Shown here in pieces: positions 32,649-42,595 of a DNA stretch of 64,000 nucleotides. The translations under genes and the position numbers were made by a program. This stretch comes from Candidatus Methanomassiliicoccus intestinalis Issoire-Mx1 (GTDB taxonomy: Archaea > Thermoplasmatota > Thermoplasmata > Methanomassiliicoccales > Methanomassiliicoccaceae), in contig NC_021353.1 of the NCBI RefSeq assembly GCF_000404225.1, positions 1,178,001 to 1,242,000 on the forward strand, read 5' to 3'. The stretch's first letter is position 1; each line of letters begins with the position of its first letter. Below the pieces are notes generated by a model. That model did not search any database. It saw nothing but the letters and a program-made list of their open reading frames with translations, and had not been told where the DNA came from.

Positions 32649-34376
32649 ATGCAGATTACAGGTGCAGACTTATTTGTTAAATCATTACAAAAAGAAAACG
32701 TGGACGTTCTTTTTGCCTACCCTGGCGGTCAGGCAATAGATCTATTCAATGCTCTTTACGGTCAGGACAATATAGAGATGATCCTGCCAAGACATGAACA
32801 GGCCCTTGTCCACGCCGCAGACGGCTATGCGCGTTCCACCGGCAAGGTGGGAGTGTGCTTAGTCACCAGCGGACCAGGTGCCACTAACTTAGTAACAGGA
32901 ATCGCCACAGCCAATTATGACAGCGTTCCTCTTGTGTGTTTTACCGGGCAGGTTCCTACCAGCCTCATTGGAAATGATGCATTTCAGGAAGTAGATACTG
33001 TAGGCATTACCAGAAGCATATCCAAATATACTGTAACGGTCAGAAACAGAGAAGACCTGGCTACGACCATAAAAAAAGCATTTTATATTGCAAGATCTGG
33101 AAAACCAGGAGTTGTCGTTGTAGATCTGCCGAAGGATGTGCAGCAGGCATATGGCAGTGATTACTATCCAGACACCATAGACATCCGTGGCTACAAGCCC
33201 AATACATCTGTGCACAGCGGGCAGATGAAGAAAGCGATGGATATCCTCAACAGTGCAGAGAGGCCTGTATTCTTAATCGGCGGCGGTGTCAACATAGCCC
33301 ATGCAGGTCCGGAAATGACAAAGCTAGCAGAAAAAACAGGCATACCTGTTGTCACAACCATCATGGGAAAGGGCGCTGTGCCTACAGACCATGAGCTATA
33401 CATAGGCAATCTGGGAATTCATGGAAGCTATGCTGCAAACTCTGCAATCAGCAACTGTGATGTTCTTCTCTCAATAGGCACAAGATTCAACGACCGCATT
33501 ACAGGGAAAGTCGGAGAATTCGCAAAGAATGCCAAGATCATTCACGTTGATATCGACCCGGCATCAATCTCGAGAAATATTGTTGTCGATGTTCCCATTG
33601 TTGCAGATGCCAAAAATGCCATAACTGCCCTGCTTGAAAAAGCCGAGAAACTGCCTATCGAAGACTGGATGAATCAGATCCGCACCTGGGAACAAAATTA
33701 TCCTCTGGTGATGAAAAGCACACACATGACGCCTCAAGCAATTATCCAAAAAATAAATGAGACGTTTAAAGAGGCCATTATCACCACGGATGTGGGGCAG
33801 AATCAGCTGTGGGCGACCCAGTTCCTGGAGCTCAATGGAAACAAACAGATGCTCACCTCAGGCGGCTTAGGCACCATGGGATACGGTTTCCCGGCAGCCA
33901 TAGGCGCCAAGATCGGAAATCCCGAAAAGGATGTCATTGTCATCACGGGAGACGGGGGCATGCAGATGAACATCCAGGAAATGGCAACTGCCGTGGTGTA
34001 TGAGCTTCCGGTAATCATCTGTATAATGAATAACGGATATCTCGGCAATGTCCGCCAATGGCAGGAAATGTTCTTCAACAAGAGATACTCGAGCACCTGC
34101 ATGCGTCACAGGAAAAGCTGTCCCAGTCCGTGCAGCTCACCGGGAAATAACTGCCCTGAATACACTCCTGACTTTGTACGACTGGCTGAGAGCTACGGGG
34201 CCAAAGGCATCCGTGTAGAAAAAGTGGAAGACATTGTTCCAGCGCTGCTCTCTGCAAAAAAGAACAAGAAGTCACCTACAGTCATTGAGTTCATAATTGA
34301 AAGGGAAGAGAATGTGCTTCCGATTGTTCCGCCGGGCAGCCCCCTCAGCGACATGATAATGGAAAATAAGGAGTGA
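32649..34376 (+). CDS. ilvB: Acetolactate synthase large subunit
   Basis: The 575-residue TPP enzyme condenses pyruvate (or pyruvate and 2-ketobutyrate) in branched-chain amino-acid synthesis. Features in order: FAYPGGQAIDLFNAL, catalytic Glu50 (PRHEQALVHAADGYAR), the FAD-domain region HVDIDPASI, and the TPP/Mg site GDGGMQMNIQEMATAVVYELPVIICIMNN. Compared with enterobacterial enzymes it has a Cys-rich insertion at about 484-502 (C484, C491, C495, C502) just after FFNKRYSSTC, a feature I associate with clostridial-type homologues; it might hold a metal or a disulfide. The small subunit gene starts 4 bp after the stop. GGAG precedes the ATG. Confidence 0.95.
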   Translation: MQITGADLFVKSLQKENVDVLFAYPGGQAIDLFNALYGQDNIEMILPRHEQALVHAADGYARSTGKVGVCLVTSGPGATNLVTGIATANYDSVPLVCFTGQVPTSLIGNDAFQEVDTVGITRSISKYTVTVRNREDLATTIKKAFYIARSGKPGVVVVDLPKDVQQAYGSDYYPDTIDIRGYKPNTSVHSGQMKKAMDILNSAERPVFLIGGGVNIAHAGPEMTKLAEKTGIPVVTTIMGKGAVPTDHELYIGNLGIHGSYAANSAISNCDVLLSIGTRFNDRITGKVGEFAKNAKIIHVDIDPASISRNIVVDVPIVADAKNAITALLEKAEKLPIEDWMNQIRTWEQNYPLVMKSTHMTPQAIIQKINETFKEAIITTDVGQNQLWATQFLELNGNKQMLTSGGLGTMGYGFPAAIGAKIGNPEKDVIVITGDGGMQMNIQEMATAVVYELPVIICIMNNGYLGNVRQWQEMFFNKRYSSTCMRHRKSCPSPCSSPGNNCPEYTPDFVRLAESYGAKGIRVEKVEDIVPALLSAKKNKKSPTVIEFIIEREENVLPIVPPGSPLSDMIMENKE

Positions 34377-34380
34377 TAAT

Positions 34381-34887
34381 ATGGAGATGAAAAAACGATG
34401 GATCAGCATATTTGTAGAGAATGAAGTGGGAGTTCTTGCCCGCATCTCTGGATTATTCTCCGGTAAATCCTACAATCTAAACAGTCTCACAGTAGGAACC
34501 ACGGAAGATCAGTCAATCTCTCGCATGACAATCAGTCTTACAAGTGATGAACAGACATTCGAACAAGTCAAAAAACAGCTTAACAGAAGCATAGAAGTCA
34601 TCAAAGTAGTGGATTTCACAGACATTGCAATTCACATGAAAGAACTGATGTTTACCAAAGTCTTTGACTGTACCCAGCAGGACATGACTGAGATCTTCAG
34701 AATCTGCAAGGTGTTTGATGTCAAAGCCATAGATTATAATTCAACCACAGTTCTGCTGGAGAGCATTCAGACTGAAACAAGAAATGATGATCTGATCAGG
34801 CTCTTAAGCAACAGCTTCCCCAACCGTTTAGAGATAGTGAGGGGAGGAAGTGTTGCTATCGAAGCAATCAGCATAACCGACAGGTAA
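34381..34887 (+). CDS. ilvN: Acetolactate synthase small (regulatory) subunit
   Basis: The 168-residue protein has an N-terminal ACT domain (WISIFVENEVGVLARISGLFSGKSYNLNSLTVGTTED) and a C-terminal ALS_ss_C domain (IFRICKVFDVKAIDYNSTTVLLESIQ). It binds valine in the family and controls the catalytic subunit. It lies 4 bp after ilvB on the same strand, so the two subunits are made together. Length fits the archaeal/bacterial norm (about 160-170). Confidence 0.95.
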   Translation: MEMKKRWISIFVENEVGVLARISGLFSGKSYNLNSLTVGTTEDQSISRMTISLTSDEQTFEQVKKQLNRSIEVIKVVDFTDIAIHMKELMFTKVFDCTQQDMTEIFRICKVFDVKAIDYNSTTVLLESIQTETRNDDLIRLLSNSFPNRLEIVRGGSVAIEAISITDR

Positions 34888-34966
34888 GGGGAGTTTTCCC
34901 TATAACCTGTATATTTTTATTCAAAAAGAATTTTATCAGGCAGCAGCAAATATTGAGTATTGTGCA

Positions 34967-35176
34967 TCACAATGGTTTTATGCTGTCTTCAAAAACAGAG
35001 GTAACGATCGGCTTTCCATTTTTATCTACTAAGACAGTCAGTCCTCCGGAAGTGCCGGAATTGCGATATAGATAATTTACTCCAGTCATCTTGTCTACCC
35101 ATATTTCAAATACATTAAATGAGCCTTGATCATATGTTTTTATAAATCGTTCTTCATTTTGTTTCATTGCAATCAT
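34967..35176 (-). CDS. DUF6440-family small protein
   Basis: The 69-residue protein reads EERFIKTYDQGSFNVFEIWVDKMTGVNYLYRNSGTSGGLTVLVDKNGKPIV, matching the small DUF6440 family common in gut Firmicutes and their mobile elements (ERFxxxY.QG..., DKxTGVNYL, GGLTxLxDxxGKP). The function is unknown. An inverted repeat (TATATATCAAAATT / AATTTTTTGATATATA, 35181-35216) lies just before its start and may be part of the promoter. It converges on ilvN. Transfer from bacteria is likely. Confidence 0.75.
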   Translation of the reverse strand: MIAMKQNEERFIKTYDQGSFNVFEIWVDKMTGVNYLYRNSGTSGGLTVLVDKNGKPIVTSVFEDSIKPL

Positions 35177-35250
35177 CCCGTATATATCAAAATTAGACTG
35201 AATTTTTTGATATATAAAATATATCGCGTAAAAAAGTCATAACTGCAGTT

Positions 35251-35403
35251 TCATGAATATTTACGCAAATACATTCTGTTGTATTGTTCAGTTTCTTTTA
35301 ATCCCAGATTCATGTAATGTCTGGCAGTATCAATCTGGAAGCTAGAGTATCTAAGCAGAGCAGTGATATGTGCATGTTTTGAAGTATTTGCTGTGATTTT
35401 AGT
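35251..35403 (-). pseudogene. Possible gene remnant, about 50 codons
   Basis: A frame on the minus strand without a normal start reads SKHAHITALLRYSSFQIDTA, then RHYMNLGLKETEQYNRMYLR, and stops TGA at 35251. It looks like genuine protein (helical, charged) and begins in AT-rich DNA, so it is probably the end of a degraded gene. An ATG at 35313 would give only 20 residues. No family could be named. Confidence 0.25.
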
Positions 35404-35465
35404 AATATAAATATGTAAAAAAATAAAATAAAGAAAAGGTTTGCTGACAGTATGTGTTCAGCTTA

Positions 35466-38400
35466 TCAGTTCTGATTCTTTTTGTAGTAATAGTAAGCAG
35501 CAGCAATTATGATCAGAATTATGATAATGATTATAATCCACCACCAGCTGTGACTGCTGCTTGATGAAGACTTTTCCCATACTGCATATACTGAAGTGTC
35601 TTCGTTTACTATTGAATCTGCTGTAAATGCTGTTCCTGAAGCATCCTCTTTTGTATTCCATTCTTTGAAATTACTGTCATTGTCAGAAGATTCAGGATTT
35701 ACAGGGAACTTGTCTTTCAGTGATGAGTCTTTGTTTACTTCTACTACTTTGTATACTTCATTTCCAATGTAGAATGTAACTGTTACTTTCTGCACTGCAG
35801 GCGGAGTTGATACTTCTTCCCATTGCGCATATAATGATATGTTAGAATTGATTGAGAATCTGTCTCCTGCAGAATATGAAGTTCCTGAACCGTCTGCTTT
35901 AGTGTTCCAGTTCTTGAAAGTGCAACCGTCTTTAGTGAAGTTATTTTCAAGAACCAATACTGTAACTCCTGAATGATAAGGACTGTTTACATCGATGAGA
36001 GTTCCTGATCCTCCGTTTGCATTGTAAGTTACATTGTAGGAAACAGGGGTTCCTCCGCTGCTTGAAGAACTCAGATCGACAGAAATTGTAATTTCTTTGT
36101 TTTTTTCATCAGACAAATCACCGACAGTAAATTCTTTCGTTGAAGTTATATAACCACTTTTGAAGACTTTGTATGTATACTTGCCTTGAGGAAGCATATA
36201 TGTGCCGTCTTTTTCAGGTTTTATTTCCTTCCCGTCTTCATCGGTTATAATGATTGTTGCATTTTCCTGAGAAACATAGATGGTAACTGTGTAAGCTTCT
36301 TCCCATTGAGCATAAAGAATTATGCTTCCTGAATTGATGGTGAGTTCATTTTCAGTCTTATATGATTTCCCAGATTCGTCTGCTGTATTTTTCCATTCAA
36401 CAAACGCATGCCCATCATAATGGAACATATTGTCTTCCACAGTAACTTTTCCAGTTTCATCTGGAAGTACAGAGTATGTTTTACCCGAACCGTCATTTGA
36501 GTCATAGACTAAGCCATCTTTTAATTCAACAGTTCTTGAAAGAGTTGTGTAATGATAAGATATAGGTTGCACATTAGCATCTGTTGATGATTTCTCCGAT
36601 ACATCGTAGGTTATTACTCCACAATATGTTCCGCTAGCACTCAGAAGTATGCTATTTTTAGAGTTATCTGCAGAAGTATTAATCCATTTTGGAGGATATT
36701 TCATATCGAATTCTTTCCACGAGTATGATGGATTTATGACATTAAATGTATCCAAAATCACATTTTGATAAGATGTGTTTAATTTTGAACCAGTTGCTAA
36801 TGCAATATGTTTAAGGTAATTCTCCTGCTGAGATTCTTCATTGTTTGTTACGATGTATATAACAGATTTTGGAACTTTTTCTGAATTAGTTTGTACACCA
36901 TCTGGACTTATTTGTATTGGAACATCTGCAAGAACTGGATAACCATCATTAACTCCAAAAATATCGGGAGACCATGGTTTTGATTCTTGACCGTTATTGA
37001 GGTTGTTACTTCCATTCAGCAACCTTAGGTATCTCATACCATCGTTGGAGAGTTTTGTTACTCTATCATCACTGGCCTTATTTCCTATGCTAGTTAGATT
37101 GCCATCAGAGCAATAAGTATCAATTAATGTTCCTACATTAGATTCGTATCCAAGTATACCACCACATTTTATTATTGAACTTGGTGACGATGCAACAGAA
37201 ATATTGTAACAGTTACTTATCTTATATTGATTGCCCTTACCCGTAATCCCACCTAACGCAATATCTAATGAGCTCTCATCAATATTTTCTATGATTTTTG
37301 TTATAAATACATTAATTATACCTATATTGTAACTATTTATTAAATTTCCACTCGCCATGCTATATCCGATTAAACCACCAAGATACAACTTAATACTGGG
37401 TTTTGAAATGTTTTCATCCACATGATCAGCTGTACATGCTACGATTTTTCCAGAATTGTAACAATTTTGTATCTCTCCTCCATAATTGAATCCAACGATT
37501 CCACCTATAGCGCTACAGCTTTCTAAATATAGATCGCTATTGATATCTGGTACGGTGGTGAAGCTTGTTTCTACAGAGATATTTCCTATATTGTAACAAC
37601 AAGAGATGGATGACGCTTTAAAATACCCGATTATGCCACCAATGTATATATTCAGATCAGTTCTTGCATTGGAAGTTACTTCTATATCACCTAGATTATA
37701 AGATGAGAAGACGTTACCCCAAAAACGAGAGTATCCTATTAAGCCACCTACAAACATTTCTAGATCGTTGCAATTTATATCAGATTCTACCGTAATATTG
37801 CCTATACTATATGAGTTCACTAAATCTAATCCTTCGGTATATCCTATAAGTCCACCAATGTATGATTTTGTTGTACCAGAAGTTGAAATTGATTTGATTA
37901 GCCCAGAATTATAGCAGTTAATGATTAGACCATTATTTATCCAGCCACACACCCCACCAATATCACAGTAAGCATCATCCTTGGAAATTTTATTGGAGAT
38001 ATTACCATCATTATAACAATCTATAACTTTAGCTGTATTTTGACCTGTTGTAGAATGAATTTCTCCAACGATTCCACCAAGTTGATGCATATCTGATAAT
38101 TCAGTAGTAGAAGAATCAACAGCAATATCTCCATTATTAGAACAATTGGTTATAGCTGTACTATTTTCAATAGATCCAATGATTCCACCAATGCGGATAT
38201 AGTTACCAGATGGATTGGTATTATCGATTTTATCAATACTACTGATACTCATATTTACAGAATTATGGCAGTTTGTGATTGATCCGCCATCTGCATATCC
38301 ACATATTCCACCTAGACGAATGTCATTCTTCAAAGTTATTTCGATCTTGCCTAAAATTGTGATATTATTCAATGCACAATTGCTACCAATCTGTCCAAAA

Positions 38401-38868
38401 AGACCGACATACTCAGAATCACGTTCAGAAATAAACATTCCTTTGATCTGATTATTTTGACCATCGAATGTTCCGTTAAATTTGTGAGAATGGTTTCCAA
38501 TCGGCACCCAGTAATGTTCTGAAAGATCGATATCACTATCAAGCTTGATTGTTTTACCAGTGAAATTAATTCCTTCATTCACAAGTTTAGCAAGATATGC
38601 TAATTCACCAGGTTCTGAAATTGCAAAGGTAGTGTCATCTGGATGTTTAGTGTACCAATCATCATCAACATTATCAGTCCAATTCCCCAAGATCATATCG
38701 GGAATATTTTCATCATTATTCAATAAGACAGGCGTGTAGTTTCCTACACCCCCCCCCCGCTCCAGTTTTAGTATCCAAACCAGAGGAGGAAGAGTCTCCT
38801 GCAGCCACTGTAAATACAGAAGCTACCATGACAAGTACCATAAGTACTGTTAAAATCTTAGTTTTCAT
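35466..38868 (-). CDS. GLUG/InlB-repeat surface adhesin, out of frame at a G10 tract
   Basis: The true start is ATG 38868 (SD GAGGAG at 38875-38880; TATA-like TATAAATAT at 38913-38921). It encodes signal peptide MKTKILTVLMVLVMVASVFT..VAA and a Ser/Gly linker. After 36 codons a G10 run (38749-38758) shifts the frame into an early TAA; with nine (or twelve) G it continues into the 1,085-codon body. The body has a strand-rich start, about a dozen GLUG repeats (pattern GGI.GY...G.I.NCYN.G.I), three InlB/Flg_new beta-repeats (for example FKNWNTKADGSGTSYSAGD) with a PEGA-like domain between, and a C-terminal membrane anchor (WWWIIIIIIILIIIAAAYYYY) with a KKNQN tail. It is a cell-surface protein, probably adhesive. 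As sequenced it is switched off or broken. Confidence 0.8.
38749..38758 (-). repeat. Homopolymer G10 tract (C10 on + strand), putative phase switch
   Basis: Ten consecutive C on the plus strand within the 5' coding region of the adhesin. The upstream signal-peptide frame and the downstream body frame join only if the run is 9 (or 12) long. Tracts of this length slip during replication in phase-variable genes of bacterial pathogens. Confidence 0.85.
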
Positions 38869-39300
38869 AAGAGTCTCCTCTTTTAGTGCAATTCAGAGGA
38901 TATGTTGGAGGCATATTTATACGATACACCTCAATGATACACAGTTTAAGAAGAAGTCCAAACTGAGTAATATGTATGATCAAAGGCAGAAAAGACTTGG
39001 CAATATTGTATTCAAAAAAGAAGATGGTTTTTATTTCAGATCTCAAGTATCTAAGATGCAAGGAATTTGAAACTACAGATATTGCTGGTCTAAATGCAGA
39101 ATTAAAAAAATATAGGTTTTCAATCAACACACATCAATACAGGAGAAAAAGCTCAGAATATGCTTCACAATTCACGCCTGTTTCATGATAGACAATTCAG
39201 AACATACTAAGTTTTGTCAGAGGAGAAGTTTAAGACAACAATAGATAGTGTCAAAAAATTAAGATGAATCAAGTATAATTGAAACAAATGAGAGTTACAG
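38869..39300. other. 432-bp intergenic region
   Basis: It contains the adhesin promoter (TATA-like 38913-38921) and RBS. Overlapping frames on both strands (for example 38976-39188 plus, 70 codons) have no recognisable family or ribosome site. Nothing else is supported. Confidence 0.45.
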
Positions 39301-39564
39301 TTACTTGCCAGCAGGCTTGTCCGATTCATCATTTCTATATAGTTCCAGATATCTCTCAGAATCGGATTTGTGCGATGAAAGCAGAGCGAAAACAATCACA
39401 GAAGTCGTCACTAAAATTGAGAGTATCGATGAAGATACTGTAAGCTGGTCATCGCTTAAGACACCGTTTTTATTTAACATTAAAAAAACTATAAACAGTG
39501 CTAAGGAAGCAATGAGTATTGCTGTGCATAATGCAGCACCTATTTTCGATCTGTTGGCATCCAT
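39301..39564 (-). CDS. Small two-TM membrane protein at the end of an importer operon
   Basis: The 87-residue protein has two predicted helices (about 8-30 and 42-62) and a charged C-terminal tail (HKSDSERYLELYRNDESDK). It follows the ABC ATPase gene by 13 bp on the same strand, so it is probably co-transcribed with the importer and could be an accessory subunit. No family is recognised. Confidence 0.55.
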   Translation of the reverse strand: MDANRSKIGAALCTAILIASLALFIVFLMLNKNGVLSDDQLTVSSSILSILVTTSVIVFALLSSHKSDSERYLELYRNDESDKPAGK

Positions 39565-39577
39565 AATATTAATTCAC

Positions 39578-40414
39578 CTATAGGTTTTCACAGACTGAGT
39601 TCTCCATCACACAGATTGATTCTTTTTTCACAGGAGTGCAGCGCATGCTTTCAGGGTCTTCCAGAATCACATGAGGCCGCCCTTCATTCATGATTATGCT
39701 GGATTTTACACCATACACCTTTTCTATATTTTCTGCAGTAATGACTTTTTCAGGAGAACCGACATCATAAATCCTGCCATCATGCATTAGGATGACAGCA
39801 TCAGAATATTTAGCTGCAATATTCAGATCATGGCTGATCATAATGACAAGAAGATCATCTTCATGTGAAAGTTTCTTCAACAGACGGGAGATGCTGAGCT
39901 GATGTTTCACATCCAGATTGGCTGTGGGTTCATCAAGCAGCAGAACATTAGGTTTCTGAACCAATCCTCTGGCAAGCATCACTTTTTGATGCTGCCCTGC
40001 AGAAAGTTCATTAAAATATCTCACGGCCAGATCTTCAATGTCAAGCTTTTTCAGAGTATCATATACAATCTGCAGGTCTTCGTCTGAAGTCTTCCAGTTG
40101 GCATGCGGATGTCTGCCCAGAAGAACAGTATCCACGACAGTCAGCGGAAATGTGTCTGATGAAGCATAGGGAACATAGCCGATCTTTTTTGCCATCTCTT
40201 TAAGCGAATACTCATTGACATCCTTGTCATCAAGCAGAACCGCTCCGCCGGTAGGCGTAAGAATCTTGTTGATGCAGTGGATCAGCGTAGACTTTCCAAC
40301 ACCATTTGGACCAAGAATGGAAACCATCTGCGGACCACTGATATTCAGGCAGATGTCATTCAAAACTGAAACGGAAGAATAACTGAATGTCATGCCTTTG
40401 ATCATTATATTCAT
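39578..40414 (-). CDS. Iron-chelate/cobalamin ABC importer ATPase, second copy
   Basis: This 278-residue ATPase is closely related to the one at 27270-28106: Walker A GPNGVGKSTL, GYVPYASSD, LSAGQHQKVMLARGL, LLLDEPTANLD, MISHDLN, and the same C-terminal extension (SIIMNEGRPHVILEDP). It ends in a Cys-containing tail (ICVMENSVCENL). It lies 6 bp after the downstream permease gene. The equal length and shared extension indicate duplication of a whole importer within this lineage. Confidence 0.92.
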   Translation of the reverse strand: MNIMIKGMTFSYSSVSVLNDICLNISGPQMVSILGPNGVGKSTLIHCINKILTPTGGAVLLDDKDVNEYSLKEMAKKIGYVPYASSDTFPLTVVDTVLLGRHPHANWKTSDEDLQIVYDTLKKLDIEDLAVRYFNELSAGQHQKVMLARGLVQKPNVLLLDEPTANLDVKHQLSISRLLKKLSHEDDLLVIMISHDLNIAAKYSDAVILMHDGRIYDVGSPEKVITAENIEKVYGVKSSIIMNEGRPHVILEDPESMRCTPVKKESICVMENSVCENL

Positions 40415-40420
40415 TTTACA

Positions 40421-41479
40421 TCACCATGTTCCTTTTCTTAATTTAACCAAGAAGTAGAGAAATACCGGACCGCCGATCAGCGCTGTTACAACACCTACAT
40501 CCAAACCCGTACTGCCTATACACCTGGCAACACATTCACTTGCTATCAGAATTAAAGATCCGGATACAGCAGAGCAGGGAATCAGATATTTTGCATTCGA
40601 ACCGACCAGGACTCTCGAGATATGCGGGGCAATCAATCCAACAAAGCCTATTGTGCCAGTAAAACACACTGAGATTGAAACTGAGACAGAAATCAGAACA
40701 AGACAGATGAGCCTCAGCCTGGTCGGATTTTCACCGAGACTTTTAGAAGCGCTTTCACCGGAAGAAAGAACATTCAGCCTGTTCGAATAGATCATCATTG
40801 AAATTAATATCAAAAGATATGCAAAAATGATATATGGAATGGCATCCCAGGAAACGTTATCCAGCGTACCGACAGACCAAGCATATATTGAAGCTACATC
40901 CTCATCTGATGCCGTATACTTCAGAAGAGTGGTCATTGCAGAAAACACATACATGACTGCAATTCCAATCAGAACCATTACTGTAGGCGTCACTTTTTTG
41001 AAAACAGAAAAGAGAATAATCGCTCCAATCGGAATCAAGGAAAATATGAATGCATTGATCATCAAGCCGGTGTCATAAGCCAAGTCTGTGAAGCCGGCAC
41101 CCAGGATGATAAATATAGCTACGCCAAACAACGCGCCGGAGGATATTCCTGTAGTATATGGATCAGCAACTGGGTTTCTGATCAAGATCTGCATTACAGC
41201 ACCGCTTATCCCCAGCACTCCGCCAACCAGAATAGCGGCGATAGCCATCGGAACGTGGCTGTCCCAGACTATGAAGCTCTTCAAGCGCTCTGTATATGAT
41301 TCAAATGTAATTCCATGCAGATTTTTTACTACAATATCCAGGGACTCTGAGAAGCTTATATAATATTTTGAAATGCAGAGGGAGTATATTGCAATGACAA
41401 CTGTTACTGCAGCCAGAATCAGTATCAAAGCTATTCTCTTTCGGCTCTGGCGGCGGTAATCGGAGACCTCCATTACCAC
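40421..41479 (-). CDS. Iron-chelate/cobalamin ABC importer permease B
   Basis: This 352-residue FecCD-type permease has the hallmark VGGVLGISGAVMQILIRNPVADPYTTGISSGALFG and the coupling segment GTIGFVGLIAPHISRVLVGSNAKYLIPCSAVSG. It overlaps the preceding permease gene by 7 bp. Two distinct permease genes in one operon (this and 41473-42558) suggest a heterodimeric channel as in FhuB-like or FecCD systems, unlike the single-permease importers at 28096 and 55242. Confidence 0.9.
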   Translation of the reverse strand: MVMEVSDYRRQSRKRIALILILAAVTVVIAIYSLCISKYYISFSESLDIVVKNLHGITFESYTERLKSFIVWDSHVPMAIAAILVGGVLGISGAVMQILIRNPVADPYTTGISSGALFGVAIFIILGAGFTDLAYDTGLMINAFIFSLIPIGAIILFSVFKKVTPTVMVLIGIAVMYVFSAMTTLLKYTASDEDVASIYAWSVGTLDNVSWDAIPYIIFAYLLILISMMIYSNRLNVLSSGESASKSLGENPTRLRLICLVLISVSVSISVCFTGTIGFVGLIAPHISRVLVGSNAKYLIPCSAVSGSLILIASECVARCIGSTGLDVGVVTALIGGPVFLYFLVKLRKGTW

Positions 41480-42558
41480 ACCGCCTTTTTTTGTTTAATT
41501 ATTAAAAATAAGAAGATAGGCGCTCCGATGAAAGACAGCATGACTCCCACAGGAATTGAATCAGAAGGAGAAAGATACCTGACCAGAATGTCAGCTGAGA
41601 TCATGAAAAGCGCACCGAAGGCTGCAGACGCAGGAATGACGAATTTATTGTCAGATCCAATTATGCTTCTGACGATATGCGCAGAAATCAGCCCGATGAA
41701 TGAGATCACTCCTGCGTAACAGACAACTGAAGCAACCATGAATGAAATGACCATCAGACAGGCAATTCTCATATTGTTTGCATTCAGCCCGAGACTCTTG
41801 GCACTGTCATCACCTAACGTCAGAACATTGAGTTTATTTGATGAATAAACAGCAAAAATAATTCCTGCAATATTGATGGCGCACATAAGCGGAAGAGACT
41901 GCATCGTGATATCGCTCAGAGATCCAACCTGCCACTTGTATACCACTGCCAGCGTCTCGGCGTCTGTCGACATCATCAGCACAGTGGTCAATGCATTAAA
42001 AATGTAAGATATCGCAATACCTGACAAGATCAATGTAGCCGGGGACTTATTATTCCGCGGAGCTATGATGATGATCATTGCCATTGGGATAAGTGCAAAA
42101 ATAAACGCGTTAAAAACAACTCCAAGGTTGGCCAGCTGAGAAGTTATTGAAACTGAAATACCCAGAATAACTGCAACTGCAACTCCGAAACAGGCTCCTG
42201 ATGATATTCCTGTGGTATAAGGATCAGCAAGAGGGTTGTTCATGACATTCTGCATCACAGCCCCGCCGACTGCCAGACCTGCTCCGGCGACTAAGGCAAA
42301 CAAAGTCCTTGGAAGCCTGACATTCCAAACGATGAAATCACTGACATATTCTGAACTTCCCGGTGGATAAACTGTACCGATAATATGGTTGTATAATAGT
42401 TCATATACCTCAATAAAATCAATATTTCTGGCGCCGACATATATCGACAAGCCAAGCAATAAAAAAGCCAACAGGAGGCAGATTAAGACAAAGCAGACTC
42501 TTCTTTTTCTGTATCGTTTGTATTCTTTGATATGTTCTGAAGAACTGCCTGTAATCAA
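41473..42558 (-). CDS. Iron-chelate/cobalamin ABC importer permease A
   Basis: This 361-residue FecCD-type permease has TLFALVAGAGLAVGGAVMQNVMNNPLADPYTTGISSGACFG and GVISFIGLISAHIVRSIIGSDNKFVIPASAAFGA. A basic cytoplasmic N-terminus (KEYKRYRKRRV) precedes the first helix. It starts 37 bp after the binding-protein stop, without a terminator between, unlike the cobN operon. It probably pairs with the next gene product. Confidence 0.9.
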   Translation of the reverse strand: MITGSSSEHIKEYKRYRKRRVCFVLICLLLAFLLLGLSIYVGARNIDFIEVYELLYNHIIGTVYPPGSSEYVSDFIVWNVRLPRTLFALVAGAGLAVGGAVMQNVMNNPLADPYTTGISSGACFGVAVAVILGISVSITSQLANLGVVFNAFIFALIPMAMIIIIAPRNNKSPATLILSGIAISYIFNALTTVLMMSTDAETLAVVYKWQVGSLSDITMQSLPLMCAINIAGIIFAVYSSNKLNVLTLGDDSAKSLGLNANNMRIACLMVISFMVASVVCYAGVISFIGLISAHIVRSIIGSDNKFVIPASAAFGALFMISADILVRYLSPSDSIPVGVMLSFIGAPIFLFLIIKQKKAVW

Positions 42559-42595
42559 CCTGCCACCCGTTTCATTTGGTTTTGTCTAAGACTGA

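Noticed and set aside
38976..39188. 70-codon plus-strand frame upstream of the adhesin
   Set aside because: No ribosome site, no family, and overlapped by equally long frames on the other strand and in another phase.
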